Below are positions 52,827 through 62,565 of a stretch of 64,000 nucleotides of DNA, in pieces. The DNA comes from Pardosa pseudoannulata. Taxonomy: Eukaryota; Arthropoda; Arachnida; Araneae; Lycosidae. The notes below the pieces were generated by a model. It was not told the DNA's origin. It saw nothing but the letters and a program-made list of their open reading frames with translations, and made no database searches. The stretch's first letter is position 1. Every line of letters begins with the position of its first letter. The stretch lies in assembly GCA_032207245.1 (NCBI GenBank), contig CM063508.1, positions 190,008,796-190,072,795 on the forward strand. The letters are read 5' to 3'. The translations under genes and the position numbers were made by a program.

Positions 52827-53303
52827 TATCGATTTTAGTTATCTTTCACGATAATTCATTTCTGACTGACGCACGACCACGATGAAATTCTGCAAACAAG
52901 TGATTCCATGTATTCTAGTCAAATGAGTCCTTTCTTAATATAATATATCATCCAACGCAAGCCTTCACGAATTATCTCCATTTTTTTCGCTAACTTGCTT
53001 CTTTTAAACAATCACTATCTCCGTGAAATATGACTGACCGAAAGGAATTTTGAGACCCAAAACTCGTATCATGTGAAAATCACCTTTCACTTAATATAGT
53101 GATGACGTCACAAAGACTCATTCTTCCAGAAATCATTAACTCGAGGAAAGAACAGAGAATCAGCATTTTAGGTGGAATTTTAAATTAATATCTCCGGTAA
53201 TTATGGTTTTAAAAAGATATAATTTGACAAAATGATATATTTCTATTTTTTTTTAATGATCCGAGGTTTCTCATTCGGTAAAGACATCGATCTCCTACCT
53301 GGA

Positions 53304-53496
<193 letters not shown>

Positions 53497-53555
53497 GTAG
53501 GGTTGTGGGCTCTTCCATGTGATGGTAATGAGTGGTTGTTTTGTTCTCATTTCAG

Positions 53556-53689
53556 CCCTCGTTCGCAAAGAGACGCTGGCCTTGGCCATGGTGCTGTTGC
53601 TGTCCTGTTCGTGGTTAGCCAGCGGACGCTACCTGCCCACCAGGTCAGACCCCACCAACAGAGAGAGAGTCAAGGAACTGCTCAGAGGA
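53556..53689 (+). CDS. Proc: Proctolin precursor, coding exon 2 (signal peptide and RYLPT)
   Basis: The exon follows a pyrimidine-rich acceptor (GTTCTCATTTCAG) and ends at a consensus donor GTAAGT (53690). It encodes residues 3-47. The hydrophobic core [15 protein letters not shown] leads to A-S-G at residues 24-26, a good signal peptidase site. The next five residues are Arg-Tyr-Leu-Pro-Thr (27-31), the exact sequence of proctolin. Arg32 follows and is the expected monobasic convertase site; a carboxypeptidase would then trim it. The remainder, [15 protein letters not shown], looks like the start of an amphipathic helical propeptide. In known arthropod proctolin precursors the peptide also sits immediately after the signal peptide and occurs once. 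Codon use is GC-rich compared with the surrounding intron, consistent with selection. The frame stays open well past the donor (see Findings). Confidence 0.93.
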
Positions 53690-56600
53690 GTAAGTACCAC
53701 CACAACCCCTTCTCAAGTTCCCCTGTTCGGGGACTGCGAGTCGTATCCCCAGTCCTTAACGGTTCTACCGTCAGAGTCTCCGATTGAGCCTAAAACTTCT
53801 ACGAGTCGAGCGAGAGCCTCTCCTCCGACACCCACACGAGACTCTTTGCCTCTCTCTCAGAAAGCAATGTGGATGAATGTTTATGACTCTATAAGGTTTT
53901 GAAATGAACCTTATTAATGAGCACTGACACGTTTAAGTAAATAAGTATACTGTTTAAATTTTGGTCTTCAATGTATAAAATATAAATGCTGTTTACATAT
54001 TTGAAACATTCATGTACCCGCATACACAAAAACTCCTATAGGCACATCCTACTTCGCGGAAGATTCTGGTCCCCATTAACGAGGGATCAATGTAGATCGC
54101 GAGTTATAGAAAAACCAAAATTTAGATCTATGGCATATCCGGAGCATGTTTATGTTGTGTGGAAATCGTGTATAATTTGCTGAAAAGCGACTTGATCTTC
54201 AAACTTTACAAGTAGAAAAGGAAAACATAAAAATGCAAGCTGGTGTTAGATGAAGGTACCACTTATGGATCTGGAGATATGATGGAAATTAAGTTTATTA
54301 TATATGTTCCTTTTTAATTATTTTAACTTCAGATGCTTTTTTCTCAAAGCTATATTTCTCACTAGTATCCGTAAGATCTTAAAAAATCTTTTCAATTTAT
54401 CTCCTGGAAATTTTTCTGGTTCATTCGAGTTGCGGAGGCAAACAACTCTAAAATAATTGAAAGTATTTTCCATATCAATGTACTGCTATTGCTTATTGAA
54501 CAATTCCGGTGTAGCCTCACCCATTATCAGTCATTTTCATCATTATTAGCATCACGATACCGAATTCTAAGAAAAGTCTGTTAGATCTACATTATCGTTT
54601 CGCAGACGAGGGATCATCCTCACTTTGAATTTAAAAGAGGAATTCCATAATTTTTTCTGCTTTCTACAAATAGGCACACATCGTCATTGGTTGCTAAATG
54701 ATCCGTTTCAAAACAGAACTGATTCCAAATAAGGCCTATCAGGTCAATTAACAAAACAAGAATGATCTTTATTGAAAAGGGAGAAAGTATCTTAAACTTT
54801 GCTGGTGAAATTTAGAACTATGCATATATGTAACGATATTTTTAACTTGAAACATTAACCAAAGTACAGTTATAAGTGTATCTAAAAAATGGTTTTGGAT
54901 ACTTTTATGGCAAAACTCTTTTTTGTTCTTTCTATCGAATCGGCAAGTCCGGGAATGCAAAAATCAATTTCTACTTCAATCAGCCCTTCTCATATAATAT
55001 ATTTCTCTTCTTAGCGACTCCGTGATTAATAATCCTGATTGGCTGGTCCACACAAATATATATTTTCCATCTCCGGGTGGATGCAATTGTTTTTATTCGT
55101 GACTGTACCCAAGCCAGTGTGTGGATTCTCCTGCCTTCTTGGTGGCCATTACATGTGTATATTATAATGATCGATGTGTGCAGTTCATTGAAACAAATAA
55201 GAGGGAAAGTAAACGAATTGTACTTTCTTATGCTTACAGCTAATATTGTAAGAGTCAGTTACGTAGGGATGAAGACAGAGCAAATTCGTGTAAAAGGGAC
55301 CCCAAATGTTTAAAACATTAGGAACTTTAACCTTACTTTAAAATGATGTTATTAAACATCATTTTTATTTAAATTGTAAAATTAATTTTTTAAAATGCGA
55401 CTTTTTCTTTATCGAATTCTATTTACGTATCCTGTTTACGAATAGAAAGAAAATAAAAACTTTTAACTTTCACATGTATTTCCAAATTTGCCGGCAGATG
55501 TAGAGGGATTTAATAAACATCTTTTTTTTACGCGGAAAACAAAATGTAAGAGCTAAAAAATGTTTTCATTGGTCGAACACTATCTTTTTCATTTTAGTGT
55601 GTGTGTGACGGCGCATACACTGTTCTTCTATGGAATTCAATTCCTTCCAAAAGGGAGGCCGTTTAACACAATTTGGAAACTTTGAAAGACGTTAACTTCT
55701 TGAGCGTTCGACATATTAAGCAAAAGTGGGGAGAGATAAACTCATTCCGGCACAATTTAAATAAATGAATACTAAAATACATCGAAAGTAGTTACTTATA
55801 CAACAGAAAAATGAACAAAATGAAAATAGAACTATTTGAAGGATCTCGGTCTAAGATGGAAGTCCTTATGCTTAATTTCTTCTTTTTGACTTTCAGTCCC
55901 TTATCTTTGCTTCGATTTATTTCTTTCTAATTGAAATTTCATTACTTCAATTACAATAGCATCTACTCTCTATTATTAAAAAGAACATTTCTCTCTTTCC
56001 ACTACAATTTAATCATAAAATTGAGCATTTCATTTTTATTTAACGTTTTTTAAACATAACGATTCTAATGTTTTCTTAACGCTTTTCAAACTTTTTTTTC
56101 TCACTAAGATGTGTGAATTTACAAAAAAATCTGTAATAAACTTCTTTAATAAATTAACATTAAATGGATTTTTAAAAATATATATTTGTAACTTGAATTT
56201 TTTATTCGTTAAAACTGTTCTCATTTGATTTTGCAAGAAAAATTTTGGACACAAATATTAAATTTTATTTACATTAAAAATTTGCATTCTAAAAAATCAA
56301 CTTAAAAATTAAACTAAAAAAAAAAAGAGTGTTTTATATTTTTAATCATGTTTTAGCGAAATTTTACCCCTTTTTTTGGGGAGGGCATTTTAATCTTAAT
56401 CTCTAAAACAAAAAAAACATACTTGAAAAGTCAATAACATAAACAAAATATCATTTATGCAAACGCTTAAAAAAATTATTAACAAACTTTGAAAAATAGT
56501 TACAATATTAAAAATTTGCATTCTGAAGAAAAATCATATTTTCCACAACTACCAATCACATAAACCACTCGAGTGTGTGTTTCTGTTATTTTTAGCGAAT

Positions 56601-56699
56601 CAGAAAATAACTTAAAAATAAGCTTTTGTTATGCTTTTAATTCGATACGGACATGTATAATACTATAATAATAAGTAACAAAAATAAAGGGCGATACTC

Positions 56700-56915
56700 T
56701 GCTTTCAGCTGTTATTGACGGCAAACGTTCTTGCGAAGCAAGCTGGATCGGAAGTGCTTAAAATACGTTGGAGTCCACAGCCGTGTGAGAAACGACTTCG
56801 TTACGCCGCGTTGCACTTCTCCCTCGTTCTCGCCTGGCTTCGACTAATTGTGAAGTACGCGTTTGCGCACGCAGATCTGCCGCTTGCGAAAACTTTGCAT
56901 ACTCAATGCAAATAA
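56700..56915 (+). other. GC island in intron 2, function unknown
   Basis: CpG-containing sequence (GACGGCAAACG, TACGCCGCGTTGC, ACGCGTTTGCGCACGCAG) stands out from AT-rich flanks. A 66-residue frame crosses it (56715-56915) but shows no recognisable family. It has no clear splice sites, and its hydrophobic stretch could be chance. It could be an enhancer, an unlisted exon or a transposon piece. Confidence 0.35.
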
Positions 56916-56934
56916 TTAGCTGTAACAGATAATT

Positions 56935-57122
56935 TCCAGGACACCAAGCTCAGTAATAATATAGCGTATTCTCAAAACGAAATTACCAGAAACCCGTGTG
57001 AACTTCTCAGGCGGGGATGGCTACACATGCAGAACAGATGGACTGTTCCACTTATTTAATTGTTTCTGGACAACACCTGGTCTTTTAAGAGCCCCACAGA
57101 TAAATATCGTAGTTTAGATTTT
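56935..57122 (-). mobile_element. Tc1/mariner-like element, family A, internal fragment
   Basis: TAATAATATAGCGTATTCTC, ACAGATGGACTGTTCCA and AAATATCGTAGTTTAGATTT match the interior of the 28711 copy. Both termini are missing. Confidence 0.7.
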
Positions 57123-57148
57123 TAGTAGTTGTTTATTAAAATTATATA

Positions 57149-57425
57149 GAGAGTCGCGGTCGCGCAGTCGGGAACGGCAACGCTATCGTAACTGGAGGGT
57201 TGCGGGTTCGGAGCCTGAGCCGCTGTGTTCGTTATAGGTGACTGGGGCAAGTAAAATATGTTCAGGGTCACAATGTCCTCCAAGTTCTCAATAAATACCT
57301 CTGGGGATGGTCAATGGATCGTCTGCTCGGTCCTGCTTCAAAATGACAATGACCCACTTGAGCAAAAGTCGTACTTTCACTCTTGAGGTGCTCTTTAGAA
57401 AAGAAAGGCTTACTCCTTTGCCTTC
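57149..57425 (+). mobile_element. Second SINE-like tRNA-related repeat (family 2), single copy
   Basis: GTCGCGCAGTCGGGAACGGC and GGTTGCGGGTTCGGAGCC resemble A and B box regions spaced about 30 bases apart. They are followed by a body unlike family 1 (GACTGGGGCAAGTAAAATAT, GACCCACTTGAGCAAAAGTC). Only one copy is in the window, so the family status is inferred from the promoter-like layout. Confidence 0.5.
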
Positions 57426-57439
57426 AATCGATTAGACTC

Positions 57440-57512
57440 CGGCTCAATCGTCTTTGGTTTCGTTTGGAGTGCTACGGTCTACTTTTAGTAACACGAGGGC
57501 TAAGTTCTTGGT
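57440..57512 (-). mobile_element. SINE family 1 tail fragment, minus strand
   Basis: TTTGGTTTCGTTTGGAGTGC, TACGGTCTACTTTTAGTAAC and ACGAGGGCTAA are the tail in reverse complement. Confidence 0.65.
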
Positions 57513-58077
57513 TTGACCAAGTGGCATAAACCAACAACAAATTATATATAACAGATTTTTATCAAAAAAGTTTCAGACATTTCAGTGTGGAATAAAAAAT
57601 GTTCTGGAAAGTAGTAATAAATCCATGGTATCCTTACGCTTAACAGTTCTGTTTAACAGACAAATGTATTCTAGTAGTTCCAAAGTATTTTTCGCAGATA
57701 AGAGTAAGCGTGCAAAGCTTGTGTAACTTACAACGTGAAAGAAATGCATAATGAGTCTATTACCATGATTACAAGATGCTTAAAATTGCACGCGCTTCCC
57801 TCAAAAGATCGTAGACTTAATGGCAACAATTCTCTCGACTGAAATGACTCGCGTCGAAATGAAAGTGTGTTACATTCCATTTTCATTATTGCGACGTCGA
57901 GTTCAATTTCTGCATCGTCGACAAACTACTTTTTTGAATCTCAAATAGATAATTCCGATGCCAGACTTTCTAGATTTCCTTTCGGAACTGTCTTGTGTAC
58001 CGATGAAATTCTTCTGACAATCGTAAAAATGTCAACTGCCACTTTTAAAAGGTTTTCGACTTGTCTTCGTTTACTGA

Positions 58078-58190
58078 CCCACTATGCCATGGATGTTCGT
58101 AGCCGTTCGGAATCGGCTGTAAGCAGTAGGTCCCGGTCTCATTAGCCCACGTGTACAAAACAGTAGACCGTAGTGTTCCAAACCAAATCT
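58078..58190 (+). mobile_element. SINE family 1, head-truncated, plus strand
   Basis: It starts within the 3' side of the T-arm (CCCACTATGCCATGGATG) and continues through the body (CGTAGCCGTTCGGAATCGG) to the tail (AGTAGACCGTAGTGTTCCAA). Confidence 0.82.
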
Positions 58191-58374
58191 TGTTTACTGA
58201 CTGCTCCTTTTAAATGTTATCCCAAACGGGTAGGCTCGAATTATGCTGCTGGCTTGATGTTCGTCGGTCTCATGAAAGTAGATAGCCCCAATATGTTGTC
58301 TTATACTTATCAGGGTTTGAATGCTATTCTCGCTTTCATTCAAGTCTCCCTCACTTTCTTCCCCTACACAGTCT

Positions 58375-58440
58375 TTGTGTAGGACGCTGCTCTTCAGTCT
58401 AGCTCTCATGAGTTCGTACTCGGTCACCTGTAGTGAAATA
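58375..58440 (+). mobile_element. Diverged SINE head fragment
   Basis: GGACGCTGCTCTTCAG and ATGAGTTCGTACTCGGTCAC resemble the head and B-box region of family 1 with several changes. Confidence 0.4.
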
Positions 58441-58505
58441 TTATTCCTAATCTACCCTTAATGTGTAAAATATTATTGTTCAAAACAACAAGGATGCCAC
58501 TGACA

Positions 58506-58620
58506 CTGTTCGAATCCCACTGAGACATGCAGCCGTTCGGAACAGGTTTTAAGCAGTAGGTCCCCGTCTCTTTAACCGTCGTGCTGCAAAACGGAAGACC
58601 GTAGAGTTAGAAACAAAAAC
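58506..58620 (+). mobile_element. SINE family 1, partial, plus strand
   Basis: It retains a B box (GTTCGAATCCCACTG), then GCAGCCGTTCGGAAC, TTAAGCAGTAGGTCCCCGTC and a diverged tail. Confidence 0.78.
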
Positions 58621-59129
58621 AAATCTTATGCCCCTAATTGTTCTTCAAGAGTATCGCTGCATCGACAAACAAATAATATTGAATTGGGTCGAACTGTGTT
58701 GAAAGATTGACATAACTCTCAACAAAGTCAGAATGCTGGAGTCATTGCATTCGGATCACTGCTATTCTTTCTAATTTATAGATGCATCTTCGTTAGACAA
58801 ACCAGGATCGCAAATGAGGGTCTGTTCTTAACGAGGTAGATTTGTCGAGTCTACAATGGCCTTGGACGAGACGTTTTTCCTCCCACTCATTTCCGACAAG
58901 GGATCAGGACACCACGAAATCATTACAGGAAGAGGTTTTTTAGAGGTTCATAAAGTTTGTCCAATTACCCTTTCGGAATTGTGACTTTCCAGTGCAATCG
59001 GCGTCTTTTGAGACCAATTTAGTTACAATATGGAATGTGTTCCCTAGGATGACATGCCCTCTTGTCCTAGGCATTGTGTAATACTTTAAAACCTGTGTCA
59101 CACATTTTTCTTAATTGCCAGCAGAAATA

Positions 59130-59924
59130 CAGGGTTAACAAGAAACATGTTCCCCTCTTCTCAGGTCTTAATACTTTTTTATTGGTCCAAATAAAGTACA
59201 TCTGGAACTATACTTAATTCAAATGATACAGGAGACAATTGTTACATAAAAAGTTTTATTACAATAATCCTCCTATAGGTGGTGTTATAATACTTATGGC
59301 ATTTATATAACTTATTAAATTAAGTCGAATATTACTTTCTAGTCTACACATCATTCCTCCGTTTCAAGAAAAAACTAAAACTATTAAAACTGTTTTAACA
59401 GAACCATCAGAGCTTCAGTGCAGCTGTACCAGAATTCCGTGTTAGGAAACGTCTAAGAAGAGGTCCAATACCTACACGTACCTTACGCAAGATGATCATT
59501 CATCAGATATCACCCCTTTCGAAACCTGGTCGAGTTTTCTGAAGGGCAAGATATACCGTCAGTCAGATGCCAGCTTCTGCAAGACAGCCTTCGGCTCCAT
59601 GTTCTTGGTATTCCTGCTGTCTCGTTCCGGTCAGCTGTAAGAAATAGGGTTCTTCAATGATAGCCTACTGTTAAACGTGAAGGGGGACATATGGAGCACT
59701 CTTAATGTTTTTTGTAATATTATTTAGCACTTTTAAAGCATATTAAATGTATTTATAAGTGTCACAGCGCGACCTATAGGTGTATTTTTGTACTAAATTT
59801 TTGTATGTAATAAATTTCAAAGGCATCATTTGAATTATCTGTAATTCCAACTGTATCTCATTTGGACCAACAGAACGTATTCAAGAGTTGTCAGAAGCGG
59901 GGAAACAATTTCTTGCTAACTCTG
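59130..59924 (+). mobile_element. Tc1/mariner-like element, family B, copy 3 (plus)
   Basis: The ends CAGGGTTAACAAGAAACATG and TTTCTTGCTAACTCTG are flanked by TA. Internal sequence such as GAAGGGCAAGATATACCGTC and CGTTCCGGTCAGCTGTAAG matches the other copies, but the frame is broken. It is 795 bp and has no SINE. Confidence 0.78.
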
Positions 59925-60415
59925 TATTTCGGAATTTTAGGAATATGAATAACGAGAACATGGGAAAAATCCTTCTACTTTCTGTCTTTGAGAACATAAA
60001 TAATTCCGGACGTTCTTTCAAACACAAAACGTCAAGCTTTAACATCCTTTGACATTTTCTTTAAAGTTGAATGTTAGTTATTGTTCGAACAGAATTTTTA
60101 AAACATATGAAGTCACTTTCCTTGGAATTTCATAGTGCTGAGAATTTAACTTAACTTTGGACTGGCTTATTATTCAAGAACATACATAAAGATCCAAAGC
60201 GAGTTTTATCAAGACAATAGATAATATTTTCCTCCTTTTCTCATTTTTTAAAATTTATTTTTATTCTTTTGCTTTAATATTACATTATCTTTAAATAAGA
60301 AGTGGGAATGGAGATCAGGTTTATTGTTTGCATTTTGTGATGAAGGGTATAATTTATCGAACAATTTTATCACACTTTATTAGTCCAGTTGCTTTCAAGC
60401 TGTTTGTGTTCAAAA

Positions 60416-60555
60416 CAGGTCTTCAAACCGGAACTGAACCGAAAGATATAATGGTTTATTTCGGTTCGATAATCAATTCAGTCAATTTGTTACTTTAACC
60501 AACTTATTAATACTTTCCAATCTAACATCAAATCTATAATTATAATCATTGCATG
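60416..60555 (-). mobile_element. hAT-like element, truncated copy abutting a SINE
   Basis: CAGGTCTTCAAACCGGAACT is the right terminus of the family in reverse complement. Similarity continues to GCATGTACAT, where the SINE begins. The other half of the element is not found beyond the SINE. Confidence 0.62.
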
Positions 60556-60735
60556 TACATGGTGAGGAACGAGGTTAGGGCACTGATCTTCCGTACCGGA
60601 GTTCGCGGGTTCGAATCCCACTGGATCATGGACTTTCGAAGTCGTTCGAAATCGGCTTTAAGCAGTTGTCTTCGGCATCAAGTGCCTTCGTGTTGCAAAA
60701 AATTTACCTGTACCGCTTCAAACCAAACCAATTAG
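60556..60735 (+). mobile_element. SINE family 1, near full length, plus strand
   Basis: Head GAACGAGGTTAGGGCACTG, B box GGGTTCGAATCCCAC, body CGGCTTTAAGCAG and tail CTTCAAACCAAACCAATT are all present. It sits at the same point of the hAT-like element as the SINE at 10085-10260, in the same relative orientation. Confidence 0.85.
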
Positions 60736-61195
60736 ATAAGATTATTTCAGTCGTAGAGAGCGGCGACTGCTCGTCTCCCAAACTGACGATCATTCAAATT
60801 CGAACAATAGCTCTCTACAGATTTTGGCAACGAGATCAGATTTGTGTAAAAAACAAACAACCAAACCCTAATTGTATCCTAATATAAATATCGCAGTAAT
60901 TGAAGACATTTATCAAGCTATTTTCTCTCGTATTTTTATGTTATATTCTAGGGTTTGGTGGGAATTTTATTTATATATAGCCGCAAATATATTTAGAAAC
61001 TTTGTAGCCAAAGATCGCCTGCTCGCAAGTCTTAGTATAAGGATTCATTATCCAAACACTATCAATGTCAATTTGAGAGCGCACTTCTACATTTTGCCAC
61101 CTTGTTTTGTCCGTCGTAACTTCTTTATGTATACAATTCTCAATCCCACAGTTCCTTTTCATTTATTTACATGCTAATAAAACTTGTAATGCAAG

Positions 61196-61674
61196 CAGGG
61201 CCCGACTCACAGAAATGGGGCCCCCCTCACTCCGCGGTACACAGGGGGTGGCTACGGGGGGATGGTTATATGCAGTAATGCTTCAACTATGGCCCGCACA
61301 GCCTTTAAAGTGGACTCAGCTATGTAGTTAGTAAAATAAGATTAGTTTAAAATAAAATGAAAATTATAAGTAAAATTATAAAAAAAAAGTTACAAAAAAA
61401 TTCTGGAAGGTAAAGCGTGTATTAGAATTTCGTAAGTCCTTACCCGAGGAACTTTCCTGCCTAAAATAGAATGTAGCTGCGTGTTCTACATTTTTTGCCA
61501 CTACTTACATTTGTGAACGAGCTCTCTAATGATGCTAAAAAAGTGAAACACTAATAGAAGAAATGGTCGATCATTTAAAATGAGTTTTAGGCATACGCAT
61601 CCTAACTTGTAATGACAGTTCATTTGGGGTCCCCCTTTTGACTAAGAGCCTGGCCCCTTGCCCCGTCGGCCCTA
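61196..61674. mobile_element. hAT MITE with perfect 8-bp target-site duplication
   Basis: CAGGGCCCGACTCAC and, in reverse complement, TAGGGCCGACGGGGCAAG are inverted termini. AATGCAAG flanks it at 61188-61195 and 61675-61682; 8-bp duplications are the rule for hAT elements. The 479 bp contain no transposase. GC-rich ends contrast with an AT-rich middle. Confidence 0.85.
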
Positions 61675-61939
61675 AATGCAAGACAAATCTTACTTTAAAA
61701 GTGTGGTAAATGTAAAATAGTGGCCAAAAGTCCAACAAACTAACACCTAAAGGAAAGACTCCCCTTCTTTCTTTGTCTTCGGGAATAAGGGATATTTTTT
61801 AAGATGTCACTTATCTGTAACATTTATTTTAAAGGTGCACTTAATAAAAATTACAACAGTAATAAATCCAAATTCTGAACATCCTACTTCTATTGGTCCA
61901 TGCAAAACTAGTCATGAGGAGTCAAAAGGTATACTTAAA

Positions 61940-62238
61940 GTTCCGAAGTTTCCTTGTCCGTATAACTGAAACTTTACAAAATAGATCCACACACGGTCAA
62001 AGTGGGCCTATAAGGTTCCAAGTTTCCTTGTCCGAATCACTGAAACTTGACAAAATAGATCCAGACACGGTCAAAGTGGGCCTATAAGATTTCACGTTTT
62101 TCTTGTCCGTATCACTGAAACTTGACAAAATAGATCCAGACACGGTCAAAGTGGGCCTATAAGATTTCACGTTTTTCTTGTCCGTATCACTGAAACTTGA
62201 CAAAATGAATTGAGACACGGTCCAAGTGGGTTGATTGG
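61940..62238 (+). repeat. 75-bp tandem repeat, four copies, next to the exon 3 acceptor
   Basis: Each unit contains TTGTCCGTATCACTGAAACT, TGACAAAATAGATCCAGACA and CGGTCAAAGTGGGCCTATAA. The two middle copies are near identical and the outer ones diverge. Because 75 is divisible by three, a minus-strand frame of 87 residues stays open across it. That frame is not taken as a gene. Confidence 0.95.
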
Positions 62239-62332
62239 GAGTATAATAAATCGGTTTCAAAATGATTTTCTTATAAGCATTTCTTTCTCCAAGTCAGAGT
62301 GTAGCCTGATGGCAGCTTTCTTTTCTTTGCAG

Positions 62333-62461
62333 CTTCTTGACTTGGCCCGAGAGGACTACAGCCCCGGCGAGGCGAGATCTAACTTTCCCTACGACTATCA
62401 ACAGGCCGGCTCCATCGCCAAAAGATCGGTGAACGAACCCATCCAGGTCGACGGACAGTGA
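62333..62461 (+). CDS. Proc: Proctolin precursor, coding exon 3 (C-terminal propeptide, stop)
   Basis: An excellent acceptor (CTTTCTTTTCTTTGCAG, AG at 62331-62332) precedes 42 codons and TGA. Phase 0 joins cleanly to exon 2, continuing the helix as ...VKELLRG-LLDLAREDYS. Residues 48-89 include an acidic, Tyr/Pro-containing middle and a dibasic Lys-Arg at 77-78. Cleavage there would free an 11-residue C-terminal peptide, SVNEPIQVDGQ, without an amidation glycine at a processing site. No second copy of RYLPT is present. The total of 89 residues is within the short range typical of these precursors. The function of the propeptide is unknown; it may be only a spacer or folding aid. Confidence 0.9.
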   Translation, partial: LLDLAREDYSPGEARSNFPYDYQQAGSIAKRSVNEPIQVDGQ

Positions 62462-62565
62462 AAACGAAATGGAGATTCATTTTTTAGGCAACATATCTCG
62501 ATGCACCTATTCTATCTCTTTTTGTAAAACAGGAGGACAATAAAAGGATTTAATCTCTGTATAAT
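62462..62565 (+). terminator. 3' UTR with polyadenylation signal of the proctolin mRNA
   Basis: AATAAA at 62539-62544 lies 78 bases after the stop codon and is followed by a T-rich stretch where cleavage would be expected. This gives a very short 3' UTR of about 100 nt. A second AATAAA at 63225-63230, followed by TG-rich sequence, could serve as a distal site. Confidence 0.75.

Larger units (their letters stand above)
50466..53066 (-). mobile_element. Decayed mariner element expanded by an internal satellite
   Basis: The termini CGAGGTTTGCCTTTTAAG and, in reverse complement, CGAGTTTTGGGTCTCAAAA lie between TA target dinucleotides (50464-50465, 53067-53068). The minus strand encodes a broken mariner transposase. 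The fragments run in order: FHRGRASVR-like, then the DNA-binding stretch with HATYREIKASLGISETTIHS and ICSRWIPHNLTVAQK (52617-52826). Next come TGDETW (52541-52560) with the first catalytic Asp, QDNASS (about 52271-52290), NPNDFSMFP (about 52190-52210) and LNRWKSV near the C-terminus. Stops and frameshifts separate them. A mariner is normally about 1.3 kb. Here the 2.6 kb length is explained by the satellite at 50880-51840. Confidence 0.88.
53690..62332 (+). other. Intron 2 of the proctolin gene (8.6 kb)
   Basis: Donor GTAAGT and acceptor TTTGCAG are both strong. The first 210 bases stay open in the exon 2 frame and are GC-richer. From about 53910 to 56690, 58625 to 59125 and 59930 to 60410 I see only AT-rich sequence with no gene. 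The rest holds the SINEs, transposon remnants, GC island and tandem repeat listed separately. Confidence 0.85.

Noticed and set aside
53519..53555. ATG at 53519 or 53522 as an alternative start running straight into the proctolin exon
   Set aside because: It would make a 36-38 residue leader from sequence that includes a strong pyrimidine tract and AG acceptor. Exon 1 gives a better signal peptide and a real promoter. Kept in mind as the main alternative if 5' RACE disagrees.
61997..62260. 87-residue minus-strand frame with 25-residue repeats
   Set aside because: It stays open only because the 75-bp DNA repeat is a multiple of three. The repeated peptide is a shadow of the tandem array.
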